Assembly: GCA_036924085.1 (NCBI GenBank)
Contig: JAVGWX010000007.1
Coordinates: 69,273,360-69,337,359 of the forward strand
DNA: 64,000 nt
Source of the DNA: Ariolimax columbianus
Lineage: Eukaryota > Mollusca > Gastropoda > Stylommatophora > Arionidae
Direction: 5' to 3'
A program made the translations under genes and the position numbers. The notes beneath the pieces were generated by a model. That model saw only the letters and a program-made list of their open reading frames with translations, made no database searches and was not told the DNA's origin. Shown piece by piece: positions 32,175-43,379 of this stretch (the first letter of the stretch is position 1; each line of letters begins with the position of its first letter).

Positions 32175-34085
32175 GGTCATCAACCAATTCTGATTTTGCT
32201 GAGAGAATGCTGAGTTCCATATTGGGCGAAAAGAGAAATACACATGGCTTTATAAATCTTGACTTTAACATCTTGGTATTTTCCTTCATCTTTGTCAAGT
32301 TTACTTTCTAAATACAAGGAATTGACACTTTGTTCATTATCTTACCAAAACACTTTATAGCTTCTGTTGTGTTTGTTATTTATTTTCATTTTATGTATTT
32401 TTTTTTAGCACTGATCTACGATCCAGCGTATTTTTTGTGTGCATATAAAGAGGAGTCGAACCGTTTTAAAACGGTGCCAAGCTTCTTCCTGGAGAAAAAC
32501 GAAAGGCTAAAGCGGGAGTTCAACAAAGAAATAACAACACATCAAGTAAAGTAGGGCCCATAAAACAGACTTGTCCAAAACATTAAAGTGAACATAAAAA
32601 AGAATCAAGCTAAACCAACGGACAACGAAACACCAGAGAAAGGAAGTAATAATAATTTGGCAAGTGTACCATACACAGATTGGGCTGCGTTTACTTTGCG
32701 CATTTCCTCACAGCCTTTCCAGTAGATAATACATCACGAATATATATATATATATATATATAACAGCGATTCTCAGCCTATGTCCGTCGAAGTATCATAG
32801 CTTCTTGAGGACAGAACCAGGTGCCGCACTACTATGTATTGAGATACACTGACATAATGAATTGGTTTCTTTTATTCCACTTCGATTGAACTATTTTTCT
32901 AGTTTTCTTTTCTTTTCATCTAACTTCTAACATATTTTCTTCCTATATTTAAATAAAAAACAGATATTGTGACAAATTGTCACAGTATGCAGTTATGTCA
33001 GGCATGAAATAACATTACATTTCTTTATTGTTGCGTTACAGATGAAATAACATTACATTCTATTGTCTACAACCACGTCAAACATCAAATTGCATTACAT
33101 TCGATTGTCCGCTGTTATGCCATACACGAAATAACAACACAGCCTGCTTTACGCCGTTATGTCAAACAATATTAAGTCCCGTTGTCTGGTGTCATGCCTT
33201 GCATGAAATAACTTCAAGTAAAAGCTAGTCCTTTATCAGTTACTGCCCTTGCAGAAGCTGAATTAGTGATTTGATTGAGCGAGATCTACATAATGTCAGG
33301 TGCGTAGGATGGGCAATAACTAGTACAGTTGACGAGGTCAAATTGACTAGCATCATTCAATGACATTGACCTCAAAGCTAGCGTGAACGCTGGAGATTTG
33401 GGTAGGATTCCATTTAGTGATCGAAATAACTGTCTCAACACGTGATGAGGATGTTGGTGAATTATGATGCACAAATTCTTTTCTAATATGGTAATTAATG
33501 CATGATATGCCATAACAAATACTGTGCGAACACGTCCGAAAGGCGAAAGCAGAATAGAGATCCGCTTCTACTTTGTTTATCTAAATGCCTGCAAGCTCAC
33601 TCGTTTTCGATAATATGAAGTAGAACATTTGGTTTGATGTAATTAAAACAAAACACAGAACACAATTATAGAAACGGTGCATATAATTTTTTCTAAATAT
33701 GGGCCACTATTGGAATTTTGCCACAAATATTTTGGGTCCACATAAGGCGAAACAGCAGATATAATAGCCCTAACAGAATAAGACGGACTAAAAGTGCCAG
33801 AGGTCTGTTAGACGATTGTTGGAATATCGACATACTGACATTCCTAACTGTGAGTAATGTTCCATCTTACTGCTGGATATACATGAGCGTATCACTAACT
33901 AGGCTAGTGCTGTGTGGGACAGGTGTTCTAATTATTCTGCCACTCTGAAGCTGAAGTTAAAAAAAATTAAAACATGTCCGGATCTCCAGCCAAGAGTGTT
34001 TGAACAAATATAATTTATTTAACTAATGAAGGTTGTATGTAATAATCTTGGGATTCATATTGAAAAAAACAAGGAAGTGTCTGAT
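32175..34085. other. AT-rich, no recognised gene; short (TA)n
   Basis: A (TA)n run sits at about 32740-32762. Around 32985-33200 the words ATGAAATAACATTACATT and (G)TCA(A/G)(A/G)CAT recur about five times at irregular 50-70-base spacing, a decayed tandem repeat. No protein motif was seen. Confidence 0.45.
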
Positions 34086-34089
34086 GTCA

Positions 34090-34480
34090 GGTAGCAGACA
34101 GTTGTTTAAAATCAGTGCGGTCTTACGCCCTGAGTACCATCCTTGACCAAGGGTTTTCCTCAGACCATTTCTTCATCTCATTGGTCCCGTGTGGGCGCTT
34201 GAAGTTGTAAAGGCCACCAAGACGCCATCTTTCCCGACCATCTGTAGCCCGACATGCGCACTAGGTGCCTTGCACAGCTGCATGTTAAAAACAATATCTG
34301 AGACTTCCTTGAAGACAGTTCGGTGCCCGATCTCTGTGTCACAATTGGGTCACGCAGAAAGACTGTCAATGTTCTTCGATCCATTAACCTCTGAAGTATT
34401 CGGAGCTTCTCTGCATCTGTTTTTCGTATTTTTGATACATCGCAGACATACATCACCAGCTAACCTTAGGTGGTTGAGTA
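34090..34480 (-). pseudogene. Probable LINE C-terminal remnant
   Basis: Minus-strand fragments such as KLRILQRLMDRRTLTVFLRD and RHLVRMSGYRWSGK resemble a decayed (L/A)GHVxRMxxxRxxK C-terminus. Several frame changes are required, so the assignment is tentative. Confidence 0.35.
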
Positions 34481-34484
34481 TTTC

Positions 34485-35015
34485 TACGTTCTATGTTGAT
34501 ACATTGAAGGCTGTTTTTGACTGATTTATTTACCGTTATGTGTGAGACTACATTTAAATCAACATCATACATGTTCTCAAGTTTGGTACGCACGCAAATG
34601 GTTAACGTGGTTCGTTTCAAAACCATGTCAGCATAAGTTCCTTAGAAGCAATATATGGGGTCTTAATATCACAGAATGCCATCTAGTTTTAGAACCACTT
34701 GTCACAGTCGTATTCCCGGTGACAGGGGAAATGATAATACTGCTTTTTTCTCCAGTATGAACAAATGCCACTGCACAGCTAAAATTAAAAATATAAATAA
34801 AGCTATAATAAAAATGTGCATACAACATAAGCATGTGTGTAAAGGTTGCAGGGTTTGGCATATGAAAATATTATGAGACAATACAGACGCATACATTTAG
34901 TTATGACAAGAACAATGATTGGAAACGCTATATAGAGCATTCACACAGGGGGTAAATTGATCAACAGAAATGTCCCTGGCTGAAGAAGTGTTTCAGTTTT
35001 GACACTATAAGTGTC
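34485..35015. other. No recognised feature
   Basis: Overlapping short frames on both strands; none carries a motif. Confidence 0.4.
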
Positions 35016-35690
35016 ATGTCTGTAAAGTGTCGTGTCTCTCAAGTGGTCATGTCTCCCCATTGGTCATTCTCTCAAGTGGTCATGTCTTCCGAGTAGTCAT
35101 GTATCCCATGTGTCATGTCTCTTCAGTGGTCATGCCTTCAGAGTTGTCATGTCTCCCAAGTGGTCATGTCTCATAAGTGTCATGTCTCACAAGTGCCATG
35201 TCTCCAAAGTATTATTTCTCCCAAGTGTCATGTCTCCCAAGTGCCATATCTCACAAGTGTCAAGTCTCCCAAGTGTCATGTCTCCCAAGTTGTCATGTGT
35301 CACAAGTGGTCATGTCTCCCAAGTGGTCATGTCTCCCAAGTGTCATGTCTCCCAAGTGTCATGTCTCCCAAGTGGTCATGTCTCCCCATTGGTAATGTCT
35401 CCCAAGTGGTCATGTCTTCCGAGTAGTCATGTATCCCAAGTGTCATGTCTCCCAAGTGGTCATGTCTCCCAAGTGGTCATGTCTCATAAGTGTCATGTCT
35501 CACAAGTGTCATGTCTCCAAAGTATTATTTCTCCCAAGTATCATGTCTCCCAAGTGCCATATCCCACATGTGTCAACTCTCCCAAGTGGTCATGTGTCAC
35601 AAGTGGTCATGTCTCCCAAGTGGTCATGTCTCCCAAGTGTCATGTCTCCCAAGTGTCATGTCTCCCAAGTGTAATGTCTCAAAAACGCAG
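35016..35690. repeat. 16-18-bp minisatellite with a ~313-330-bp higher-order repeat
   Basis: Basic units are CATGTCTCCCAAGTGGT and CATGTCTCCCAAGTGT. Rare variants recur in the same order: TCTCCCCATTGGT at about 35052 and 35381, CATGTCTTCCGAGTAGTCAT at 35081 and 35411, GTCTCATAAGTGTCATG at 35168 and 35481, and CCAAAGTATTATTTC in both halves. The whole block was therefore duplicated as a unit of about 313-330 bp. Open frames here are artefacts. Confidence 0.92.
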
Positions 35691-35694
35691 TAAC

Positions 35695-36124
35695 CCTCCT
35701 GCTGTCGTATTGTTTTTATTGACGTGATCGACCGAGCGGGGGAAATTGTGAGGTGGCTTGAAGATGGATGTCAAGAAACCATCATTGGAAATGGGATAGT
35801 GGGGGCATTTTGAAGTGACTTAACGATCGCTGTTGAGAAATCAACATTGAAAATGGGACAGTGATACTATTCTCGTCTTCCAGGAAGACTGTACCATATA
35901 ATTGTTGAATTCCTTGTGCAGTGGAGGTAGCTGAAGCCTTTCGTTGTCCATGCAAAACCCTTTTACTCCCCATTTACATCACACATAGCAGGAACAGTGC
36001 AGACGAACTAATCCTCATATCTCGCAGCCCATTACAAATGCAGAAGACAGACACAGTAGACAAAATCTCCCAGCAAGTATGTATAAAGACACATTAGAAA
36101 ATAACATAAATTGTAAAAAAAACG
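35695..36124. other. No recognised feature
   Basis: Two short similar phrases (GGAAATGGGATAGTG and GAAAATGGGACAGTG) suggest a diverged ~66-base duplication near 35745-35865. Confidence 0.4.
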
Positions 36125-36148
36125 GTGACCAACATCACGGCCAATATC

Positions 36149-36194
36149 AAACTGAGAAGATCACAATTCCAGGAGGTAGAAAGCTTCACACACA
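36149..36194 (+). repeat. Target-site duplication, left copy (46 bp)
   Basis: Begins AAACTGAGAAGATCACAATT and ends AAGCTTCACACACA. Identical to 36455-36500 on the other side of the 260-bp insertion. Flanking direct repeats of exactly equal sequence mark target-primed reverse transcription with a widely staggered second cut. Confidence 0.92.
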
Positions 36195-36454
36195 ATAGAC
36201 TGAGGTACCACCTATTCAACAAATTGAAGATAGGTGGTACCGACGAATGCCCGTGCGGTACCGGTAAAATGACCGCTGAACATCTGCTGCAGAACTGCCC
36301 GACATACGAGGATCAGAGAGAGCAGATGTGGCCATTGCCAGTGGAACTGCAAGACAAGCTCTATGGTAGTGGCGAGAGTCTCAGGATGACCGCCGCTTTT
36401 TTCGAGAAAATAATGGTTACTGTCTGACTGTGTACGCAGAAGAAGAAGAAGAAG
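36195..36454 (+). mobile_element. RNase H LINE, copy B: 260-bp 5'-truncated insertion
   Basis: Nearly identical to the last part of copies A (from 8518) and C (from 62498): NRLRYHLFNKLKIGGTDECP then CGTGKMTAEHLLQNC, the terminal stop, and a (GAA)n tail. The insertion interrupts another LINE. It contains only the C-terminal knuckle, so it encodes no enzyme. Confidence 0.92.
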
Positions 36455-36500
36455 AAACTGAGAAGATCACAATTCCAGGAGGTAGAAAGCTTCACACACA
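36455..36500 (+). repeat. Target-site duplication, right copy (46 bp)
   Basis: Same 46 bases as 36149-36194, directly after the (GAA)n tail. The host LINE then continues with TTGGGAATACCAG. Confidence 0.92.
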
Positions 36501-37227
36501 TTGGGAATACCAGATGAGGATCTAAAAGCAGGATGCAAAAGGCTAGAGTGGCCTTTGTCCATTTGAAAGTTATATGGTACTCTCAGATGAAGAGACTACA
36601 TACTAAGCTAAGGATCTTCAACTCTGAAGTGGAATCGGTTCTTCTGTTTAGAGAGAAAACATGGTGCATGGCAAAACTCAATTTAAATAAATCACTGACA
36701 AAGATTCTGGACCGGCTGTGGTTTACCGAGGGTTATAAATGAAAGCATATGTGAAAGAACAGCACAGGGATGGCTAGATCAGGTCAGAGACGAGTAGGTA
36801 GACATCATAGAAAACGGTGGCGATGAATAGGTCTCTAAACGCGAAAGCCCTAAGCCAGTTTTGCAAGATATATCTCTGTCAGGGACATCTCTTGGGGAAA
36901 AGAGGCAAAGAAAGGTTCAAGAATGCACGAAGAAGAGACATTAATGCTTACACAAATATAACGAGAAATAACTGGGATAAACTCGAAACAAGAAAGTGTC
37001 ACATCATGTATTTGCTGAATTTGTGCTAGGTTATGTATCACGTAGATAATACGGTTTCTAGTCAAAAGTATATGCTCACTTTGTCTTGTTTCTGTGTCCC
37101 TTTGTTTTACACGATGAGGTGTCTCTTCAGCCGACATTATGGCATTGTAAAGTTACAGTGTATTTGTTCACTGATCTGCGTGCACAATTTATATGGTAGT
37201 ACGAATGTACAAGGAAGAGTAATCGCA

Positions 37228-37442
37228 TAACAGACATTGCCGTCGTGGATGAAGTGTTAGGTTTTTTACTGTAAGTAGCTACAGTTATTTATAAGCTGGT
37301 GTTCCTATTTCTAGCTGCCTTTCCGTCTCTAACAGTAAACATCGTACCAATTTACAGCTGAATCGATTAGGGCGTGTCGATATAGAGGATCGAGTCTTTG
37401 ACGTGAGCAATGAATTTTCTACCACTCTGCCACTTAGTCACT
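37228..37442 (-). mobile_element. tRNA-derived SINE, family T2 (clear A box)
   Basis: Minus strand from 37442: AAGTGGCAGAGTGGTAGAAA contains TGGCAGAGTGG, an exact fit to the A-box consensus TRGCNNAGYNGG. AAGACTCGATCCTC follows at the B-box position. The body includes GCTGTAAATTGGTACGATG. The tail is complementary to TGCCGTCGTGGATGAAGTGT. Confidence 0.75.
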
Positions 37443-37444
37443 CA

Positions 37445-37985
37445 GTAGGATTGTAGACAACTAATATGACTATTTACGGTACCGTACCACTTGATCAGCA
37501 CTGCTGATATCACACAACCAGCGTGATATAGATTGAAAGAAGGACGTCATATGTCAATCATGATTATGTGTAATATCGTAAAGCGAAAAGTGATCCTTCT
37601 ATTGATCGAACTATCTGCTTTTATTATCTCCATTAGAATATTGCAAAACGAAAGGTGAGCCTCCTTTTGATCAAATTATCTCATTTTACATGTTCAATGA
37701 CATGAAGAGTTTCACATCATTTTTATTACAATAAAACGAAAAAGATCCCAGATTGAATTCTGGGGTTTATTACCAAGGAGGAAGGAATATGGATATGTGC
37801 ATCTTCATGTATTTCGGTTAAGGAGAGTTAAGCAGGGGTCTAGCAACGTCTCGAAATCAAATACATTTCTACAGAGACCACTATTGTACTAGCACATAAA
37901 GCGGTTTAGTGCAGTTTTTGCAAAAAACGCCAAAATTTACTCTGTGTGGATTGAATGAGGGATACGACACGAATGCACAATAGAT
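37445..37985. other. AT-rich, no recognised feature
   Basis: Two similar phrases (CGTAAAGCGAAAAGTGATCC and GCAAAACGAAAGGTGAGCC) about 60 bases apart indicate a weak duplication near 37575-37680. Nothing coding. Confidence 0.4.
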
Positions 37986-37987
37986 CA

Positions 37988-38100
37988 GTGTGTGGGCTGG
38001 GCGGTTAAGATACCGGTTTCTTGACCAAACGACAAGTGTTCAAAACCTCGATAAGGTATACGATTTTATGCATTTGGGGGTTAAATAAAATCTTGTAATC
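37988..38100 (+). mobile_element. tRNA-like SINE or tRNA pseudogene, T3
   Basis: GTGTGGGCTGGGCGGTTAAG resembles an A-box region, and AAGTGTTCAAAACCTCG about 35 bases later resembles a B box. A clover-leaf cannot be completed convincingly, so a functional tRNA is not claimed. Confidence 0.4.
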
Positions 38101-38104
38101 TAAA

Positions 38105-39890
38105 CTCTGTTGCGACTGCAATGTCAAGCGGCCTGTGTTCCTCAGTCTTACACAACCTCCACTCCAAAACAACCTGTACAATGGGGACCGATGGTGTAAT
38201 GATGTTTTTGTCAGTATACACAGACCCCAGAGGAAACGAGATAACAGCTCTTTTATAGTCATACGTGGGATATTGTTCAAACCTGATGTTCTTTTACGCA
38301 CAAAAAAGGCCTCCACACTCATGAGGCGTTTTAGTGAAGGGAGGGGGGGGGGTTGAGAGGGAGGGGGAGAGACTAGTAGATGGTATGCAAAACTGCTATG
38401 AGCTGGAGAGTCTTCTACACTTGCAGGCTTCCGTTGCACTTTCAGTAACCTCTTATACCATCTTCTAACTGTGTCAGTCGTTCAATTCTTGTGTATTGTA
38501 CACACAGTCTCGATGGAGCTGTTTTGGTTGGCGTCAGTGTTAAAGTTACTGCTAATATTGTCGTTTCAAGTGGGTCATCTATGCGCTGTATCTAGGTGCA
38601 ATCAGTGTTTGGGCAGTAGAGGGGTAGACCGGATGTATTCGACCCTCATTATTGGAACTCTCCAGCGGATCCAGCTGCAAATTGGAACATGGCTTACCGT
38701 TATAGAAGAAAAGGCAGCTAGGAAGGAAACTGGTCCCCTCCTCAATTAAAAACGTAGTAGGCTTTATACAACGAGGCCTGTAACACTTGATTCCGGACAC
38801 TAGGTCTGCTATGGCCTAATTTTTATTTCACCAGGTAAAATATTTCTACCTTAAAAACATGGAAATTTTACGCTCACACCTGTACAAATGAGGTATAGTG
38901 TCAGGTAGGTGCTCAACAGTTGTTTATGAGCATAGCACGTACATCACACACAAGTGTCTACTCAAAACAACATCAATGTAAAAGCAATGTCCATACCTGC
39001 ATATACTTTCCGCATTATTTGGTATTGTATTTCCGGAACAAATCCCTAAGGTTTGAAACAACGGAACACCAACGGACATTTTGAAAAGTTGTAAATTGTT
39101 TAAGCTAATGCTTTGTCCTGTCCGTTGAACTGCCACACGCGCGCGGGCTGCCAGGCAGATGGCGGGGCATGGCTTGTTCCGTCGCACGTTAGTTCACGCC
39201 CAAGCTCACTCGGGTACTGTGTTCATCCGGGTGTCGGCTGCGCGTTTCTCCCATTTATCGACACGACTGACCTGTTTTGGCGTTATCACATAAAAAACGG
39301 CCACAGGAGAGGTGAGTGGGGTGAGGACAAGGGGAAAGGGGGGGGGGGGGCTGAGGGAGATGTAAAAAGTAAAACTCTACATGCCTGGCACCTCCTCTCT
39401 CTTCTCACTTCACTCTGTTTCATTTGACTCTGTCCTACAGTCACACTCTGCACAACTATCAGGGTGAGGCCCTTCCATTGCACTTTGGTTGGGCTGGCTT
39501 CTGAGAGCGCACAAACCTAACATAGGCACATACAGACGCACACATGCATCCAAGCACTGGTTTATGCGTCTTAATATCGCCCAAATTGACTACGGTTTAG
39601 GGTGGAATAGGCGCGCCTCCGCCAGTAGAAACTAGTGAGGCAAACACGTAAAATAAAAAAAAAATAAAAAACATAACCAGCTCTCACTCGCTCGCGTACA
39701 CATTTATCAAGAGTAACAATTCCTCTTTTTTTTAAAGCACATAACTGTCTAGCTGAACCAAAATAAAATGGATTTGACCCCTTTTGTCAGTCTTTCTAGA
39801 TCTTGAACGCGAAGATATTTATATACTTATATACCCTCTGGAACAATCAACATTAATAGCATATTGATTCTCAGGGAAACTGTTGAACGA
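38105..39890. other. No recognised gene; G-rich tracts
   Basis: G-runs occur at 38338-38370 and about 39335-39352. Overlapping frames on both strands around 38005-38439 and 39113-39427 show no recognised domain. The window is locally richer in CpG around 39120-39250 (GCCACACGCGCGCGGGCTGC), which could mark an unannotated promoter or exon, but nothing further supports it. Confidence 0.4.
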
Positions 39891-39894
39891 ATGT

Positions 39895-40060
39895 GGCATG
39901 TCGTTGGTTCTTGTATGGTATGACTGCTTCTCCCAGTCCACCCACCTGTAAATCGGTACCTGATGTAGTCATGGAACTATTTTGTAGCAGCCGTGGGTTC
40001 TCTGTCGTCGCCACTTTCAGCAAATTGAAATGCCGGCGTGCATGTGCAATGAAGTAGATT
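39895..40060 (+). mobile_element. SINE T2-related body fragment
   Basis: GACTGCTTCTCCCAGTCCAC, then CTGTAAATCGGTACCTGATG, ending CGCCACTTTCAGCAAATTG. Matches the fragment at 16215-16355 in order and wording. Confidence 0.5.
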
Positions 40061-40294
40061 ATATTGTTATTTTTCCATTTTATTTTTTTATGGGAAATTT
40101 TCGTAAATATATTATTACAACGTTTATTCCCAATGTCATTAGTTTCACCAGGAATAATTTTTATGGGTAAAGAATAAAGGCCGTTTGTTTCTGAATTCAC
40201 CGCCCAATGAACATGCTAGGTTTTTTTTATCTAATCTAAAAAAAAAAAAACAATCAAGGCGCTAATCTAAAATGCACGTGTCGTTAGTACGCTT

Positions 40295-40620
40295 CTAAAT
40301 GGCAGCGAAAAGTAGACAACCTATGTCAGACAGGAGCATAAGCTCAAGACCTTTCACCTGCGGCGCCTGAGGTCCATCGTTGGCGTCTCACGGAGAGACA
40401 GGATGACAAATGCGGAGGTGCATTTTCCCACCGGTCTACAAATTATGTACACCCTCTTTCGCCAACGAAAACTGCGATGGCTTGGTCATGTTCATTGCAT
40501 TGAAAACGGTCGCATCAGCAAAGATATGCTTTATCGGCAGCTGGGTTGTGGTAAAAGGATGGCTGGCCCACCACAGCTGCAGATGGCAGAATGGAATTTT
40601 GTTTGATAGGCTAAATCATT
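40295..40620 (+). pseudogene. LINE C-terminal fragment
   Basis: Plus-strand translation gives RQEHKLKTFHLRRLRSIVGV, TNAEVHFPTGLQIMYTLF, RQRKLRWLGHVHCIENGR then ISKDMLYRQLGCGKR. The RRLRxIxG(V/I)...xMYTLxRQRxLRWLGHVxRMxxxRIxKDxLYxxLxxGKR pattern is the C-terminus of a LINE group represented also at 60.3-61.5 kb and 48.5 kb. Confidence 0.75.
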
Positions 40621-40624
40621 CTAC

Positions 40625-41645
40625 AACAGGGTTTCAACCTTTAAGAATTTTTTTGATTTTTAAAATAAATAATAGCTTAAATATTGTATCAGAATAAAAG
40701 ATGTATACTAAACAAGTACAATATCGATAGGTAAATAGACAGTTGATTATGTGTAATTGTTGTTATCTTACTGTAGCTCTATATCGACTGGCATCATCAC
40801 ACAAAATCGATACTATTGTCAGAAAATGAAGTCGTTTTCAACTAAATAAATACAAATGAATGTATCAAAATAGACATATTTAAATAATAAAAATGATATC
40901 TGATGGAATTTAGCCTTTAGAATATGTACATAAATGATCAGAAATAGACGTCTACATACAACAAACTCGAAAGAAATACTTGTTTTAAATATAATACTTT
41001 CAATCCTCTGACCCATTGATCCATTGTTTGTAAATATTACATACCACTAAGGACGAGAGAATAGTCATTTTACACGTTAGTATAAATTTAAGTGGTTTCT
41101 TTTACAATTATGGAACAGTTATACTCATCTAAACATATTTGCGTCCTTACCGGGACATTCAAAAGAAAATTGACTGAAATAAGCTGCAAACGATATGCAA
41201 TCACATTAAACGTGATCCAGATGAGGTTGGACAGCTATTATTATGTTGAAGACGATCAGTGTATAAAAAAATACACGACTGCTAGGAATATTGAGGAAAG
41301 CTGGAGCCACACTATCAAGTAAGGTTATCCCTGAATTAGACTATGTTCTGTTCAGTGGTCGAGTTAACATGGGCATCTGTTGTGAGATATCACTTCATCG
41401 ACCAGTGATGATTTGGAACAACTTTTGATCAAGTTATTTGCATTCTGTAATCCTCAATATGGCGGTGCTAAGCATGCAACTGTTCTGCAGCTTGAGAATG
41501 TGCCTCTCAACAAAAAACGAAAATATGGACAGCAATACTGTAGCGTTTAAGCGTGAAAAGCCCAGACCAGCAAAAACCCTGGTACAGCAAACTTGTACAA
41601 AATAAACTGCAAGTTAGGAAGCCTGCTAGTTGTAAGGCGTACAGG
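40625..41645. other. AT-rich, no recognised feature
   Basis: No coding motif, RNA gene or repeat was recognised. Confidence 0.4.
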
Positions 41646-41648
41646 GCA

Positions 41649-41885
41649 TAACTTAACTTAACTTAACTTTATTTTATTGGTTTAGAAGGTTCTACAGTCT
41701 GTACATAACTAGTTTATTCCACCTCACCGATAAAAAAATTACTGTTAGCCTCCAATCTATTTAACTTAACCTAACTTAACGCCTTTATACTGGTTTAGAA
41801 GACCCTGCGGAGTCTGTATACAACCAGTTACATTTACATCACCTTGCTCTAAAAGATATGCGCATCCAATCTATTCTTAAATGCA
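41649..41885 (-). repeat. Tandemly duplicated 3' end of the CR1-like element
   Basis: Two consecutive copies of a ~110-base block, each opening with CTTAACTTAAC-type repeats and containing TGGTTTAGAAG, then a (C/T)TCTACAG or CTGCGGAGTCTGTA stretch and CCAATCTAT, at 41652-41760 and 41761-41880. The element thus ends in two 3'-terminal modules. Confidence 0.75.
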
Positions 41886-43345
41886 TTAACTGTCCCTGCC
41901 TCCACTACCTCCCCTGACAATGCATTCCAAGCAGATACCACTCTCTAACTAAACATTTTTTTTCCTAATATCTAATCTGGACCTCTCTTTAGTCAGCTTG
42001 TAGCTATGCCCTCGTGTTATTGTGAGTGGCTATATTTAAAAAAAACTTGTTATAGTCTAATTTATCCATTCCTCTGATCATCTTATAAACCTGTATTAAG
42101 TCAACACGAATTCTTCTCTCTTCGAGACACCGTAGGCCAGTTTTTCTGAGCCGTTCCTCATAATTGTAATTCTGGAATCCCACTATCATCTTTGTCGCTC
42201 TTTTTTGTATTCTTTCCAGCATGTTTATATCCCCTATATGATAAGGACTCCACCATTATACACAGTACTCCAATCTAGGTCTAACTAAAGCTTTATACAG
42301 TTTCACGATCACTTCCTTGCTCCTATGTTTAATATTTCTTTTTATCATATCTAAAATTGCATTTGCCTTTTTCACTGCTACCTTAACTTGCTCACTCACC
42401 TTTCCTGTATGATCTATTATAACTTCTAGGTCCCTTTCCTTATCTATCTTTCTAATATTGTTTTCTCCCATTCTGTAATTATGTTCCATATTGGATCTAC
42501 CCATGTGGATGACTGTACATTTATCTACATTAAACTCCATTTGCCAGCTTACAGACCATTCTCGAATTGTATCTAAATCCGACATCAATATATCCACTTC
42601 CGCTTTAGATGAGACACTACTGCATAGTTTTGTGTCATCAGCAAATTTTGCAATCATGGATCCCATATCAATGTCCAAATCATTTATATATATATCAAGA
42701 ACAAAATTGGTCCCAAAACTGAGCACTGTGGCACACCACTTTTCACTTCACACAACTCAGAGTACTCCTTATTTATGCCCGCCCTCTGCCTTCTTCCCGT
42801 TAACCAATTTTCAATCCTTTGGCAACTTCCCCACCTATTCCATGTGATTTTAACTTTCGAAATAATCTTTGATGAGGTACTCTATCAAAGGCCTTTGCAA
42901 AGTCTAGATAAATAAAGTCCACTGGCTTCCCTTTATCTATGATTTTAGTAACCTCCTCCATGAATTCTAATAGATTTGTTAAGCATGATCTCCCTCTAGT
43001 AAACCCATGCTGACTATTTCTAATTAGATTAAATTTGTCTAAATGCATTACAAAGTTTTCTTTGATTATTGACTCTAACAATTTACAGACTATTCTCGTT
43101 AAACTCACCTGTCTATAATTTGCTGGATCTGATTTTTTGCCTTTTTTGAATAAGGGGCTCACTCCTGCATCTTTCCAATCCCGTGGAACAATCCCTTTTG
43201 TAAGTGATTGAGAACATAATATAGCCAATGGTTTTGTTAGTTGGTCTCTAATTTCATACAGCAATTTTGGATGAATACCATCTTGACCTGGACATTTATT
43301 CACTTTCAATCCCTCCAATTTTTCAAAAACCATTTCCTTTGTAAT
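41650..43345 (-). pseudogene. CR1-like non-LTR retrotransposon, reverse transcriptase to 3' end
   Basis: Minus-strand order: NKCPGQDGIHPKLLYEIRDQ, VSPLFKKGKKSDPANYRQVS, GFTRGRSCLTNLLEF, YLDFAKAFDRVPHQRL (first catalytic Asp), a frameshifted stretch near 42715-42850, MIAKFADDTKLCSS (FADD box intact, about 42630-42650), ANAILDMIKRNIKHRSKEVI then YKALVRPRLEYCV, MLERIQKRATKMIVGF, and a C-terminus SYKLTKERSRLDIRKK-like reading near 42000-41930. The KxxGxDGI...FAKAFDxVPH...FADDTK...VRPxLEYxV...RVQKRATK order is diagnostic of CR1/Jockey-group elements. The 3' end carries pentanucleotide-like GTTAA repeats. Frameshifts near 42250 and 42720-42840 make it inactive. The endonuclease half is missing. Confidence 0.87.
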
Positions 43346-43379
43346 TCAGATTGATCTTAATCCGGCTGTATCCATGTCT

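Larger units (their letters stand above)
36125..37035 (+). pseudogene. LINE C-terminal region, interrupted by a second LINE insertion
   Basis: Outside the insertion (36195-36454) the sequence continues as a LINE: MQKARVAFVHLKVIWYSQMK, LHTKLRIFNSEVESVLLFRE then KTWCMAK, later GKRGKERFKNARRRD and NNWDKLETRK. The ARVAFxxLKxIWYS...TKLRIFNSxVxSVLLxxxxTW...GKR..R.KN..RRD order is the C-terminus of the group also seen at 27.1-28.5 kb. Stops at 36740 and later show it is dead. Confidence 0.72.
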
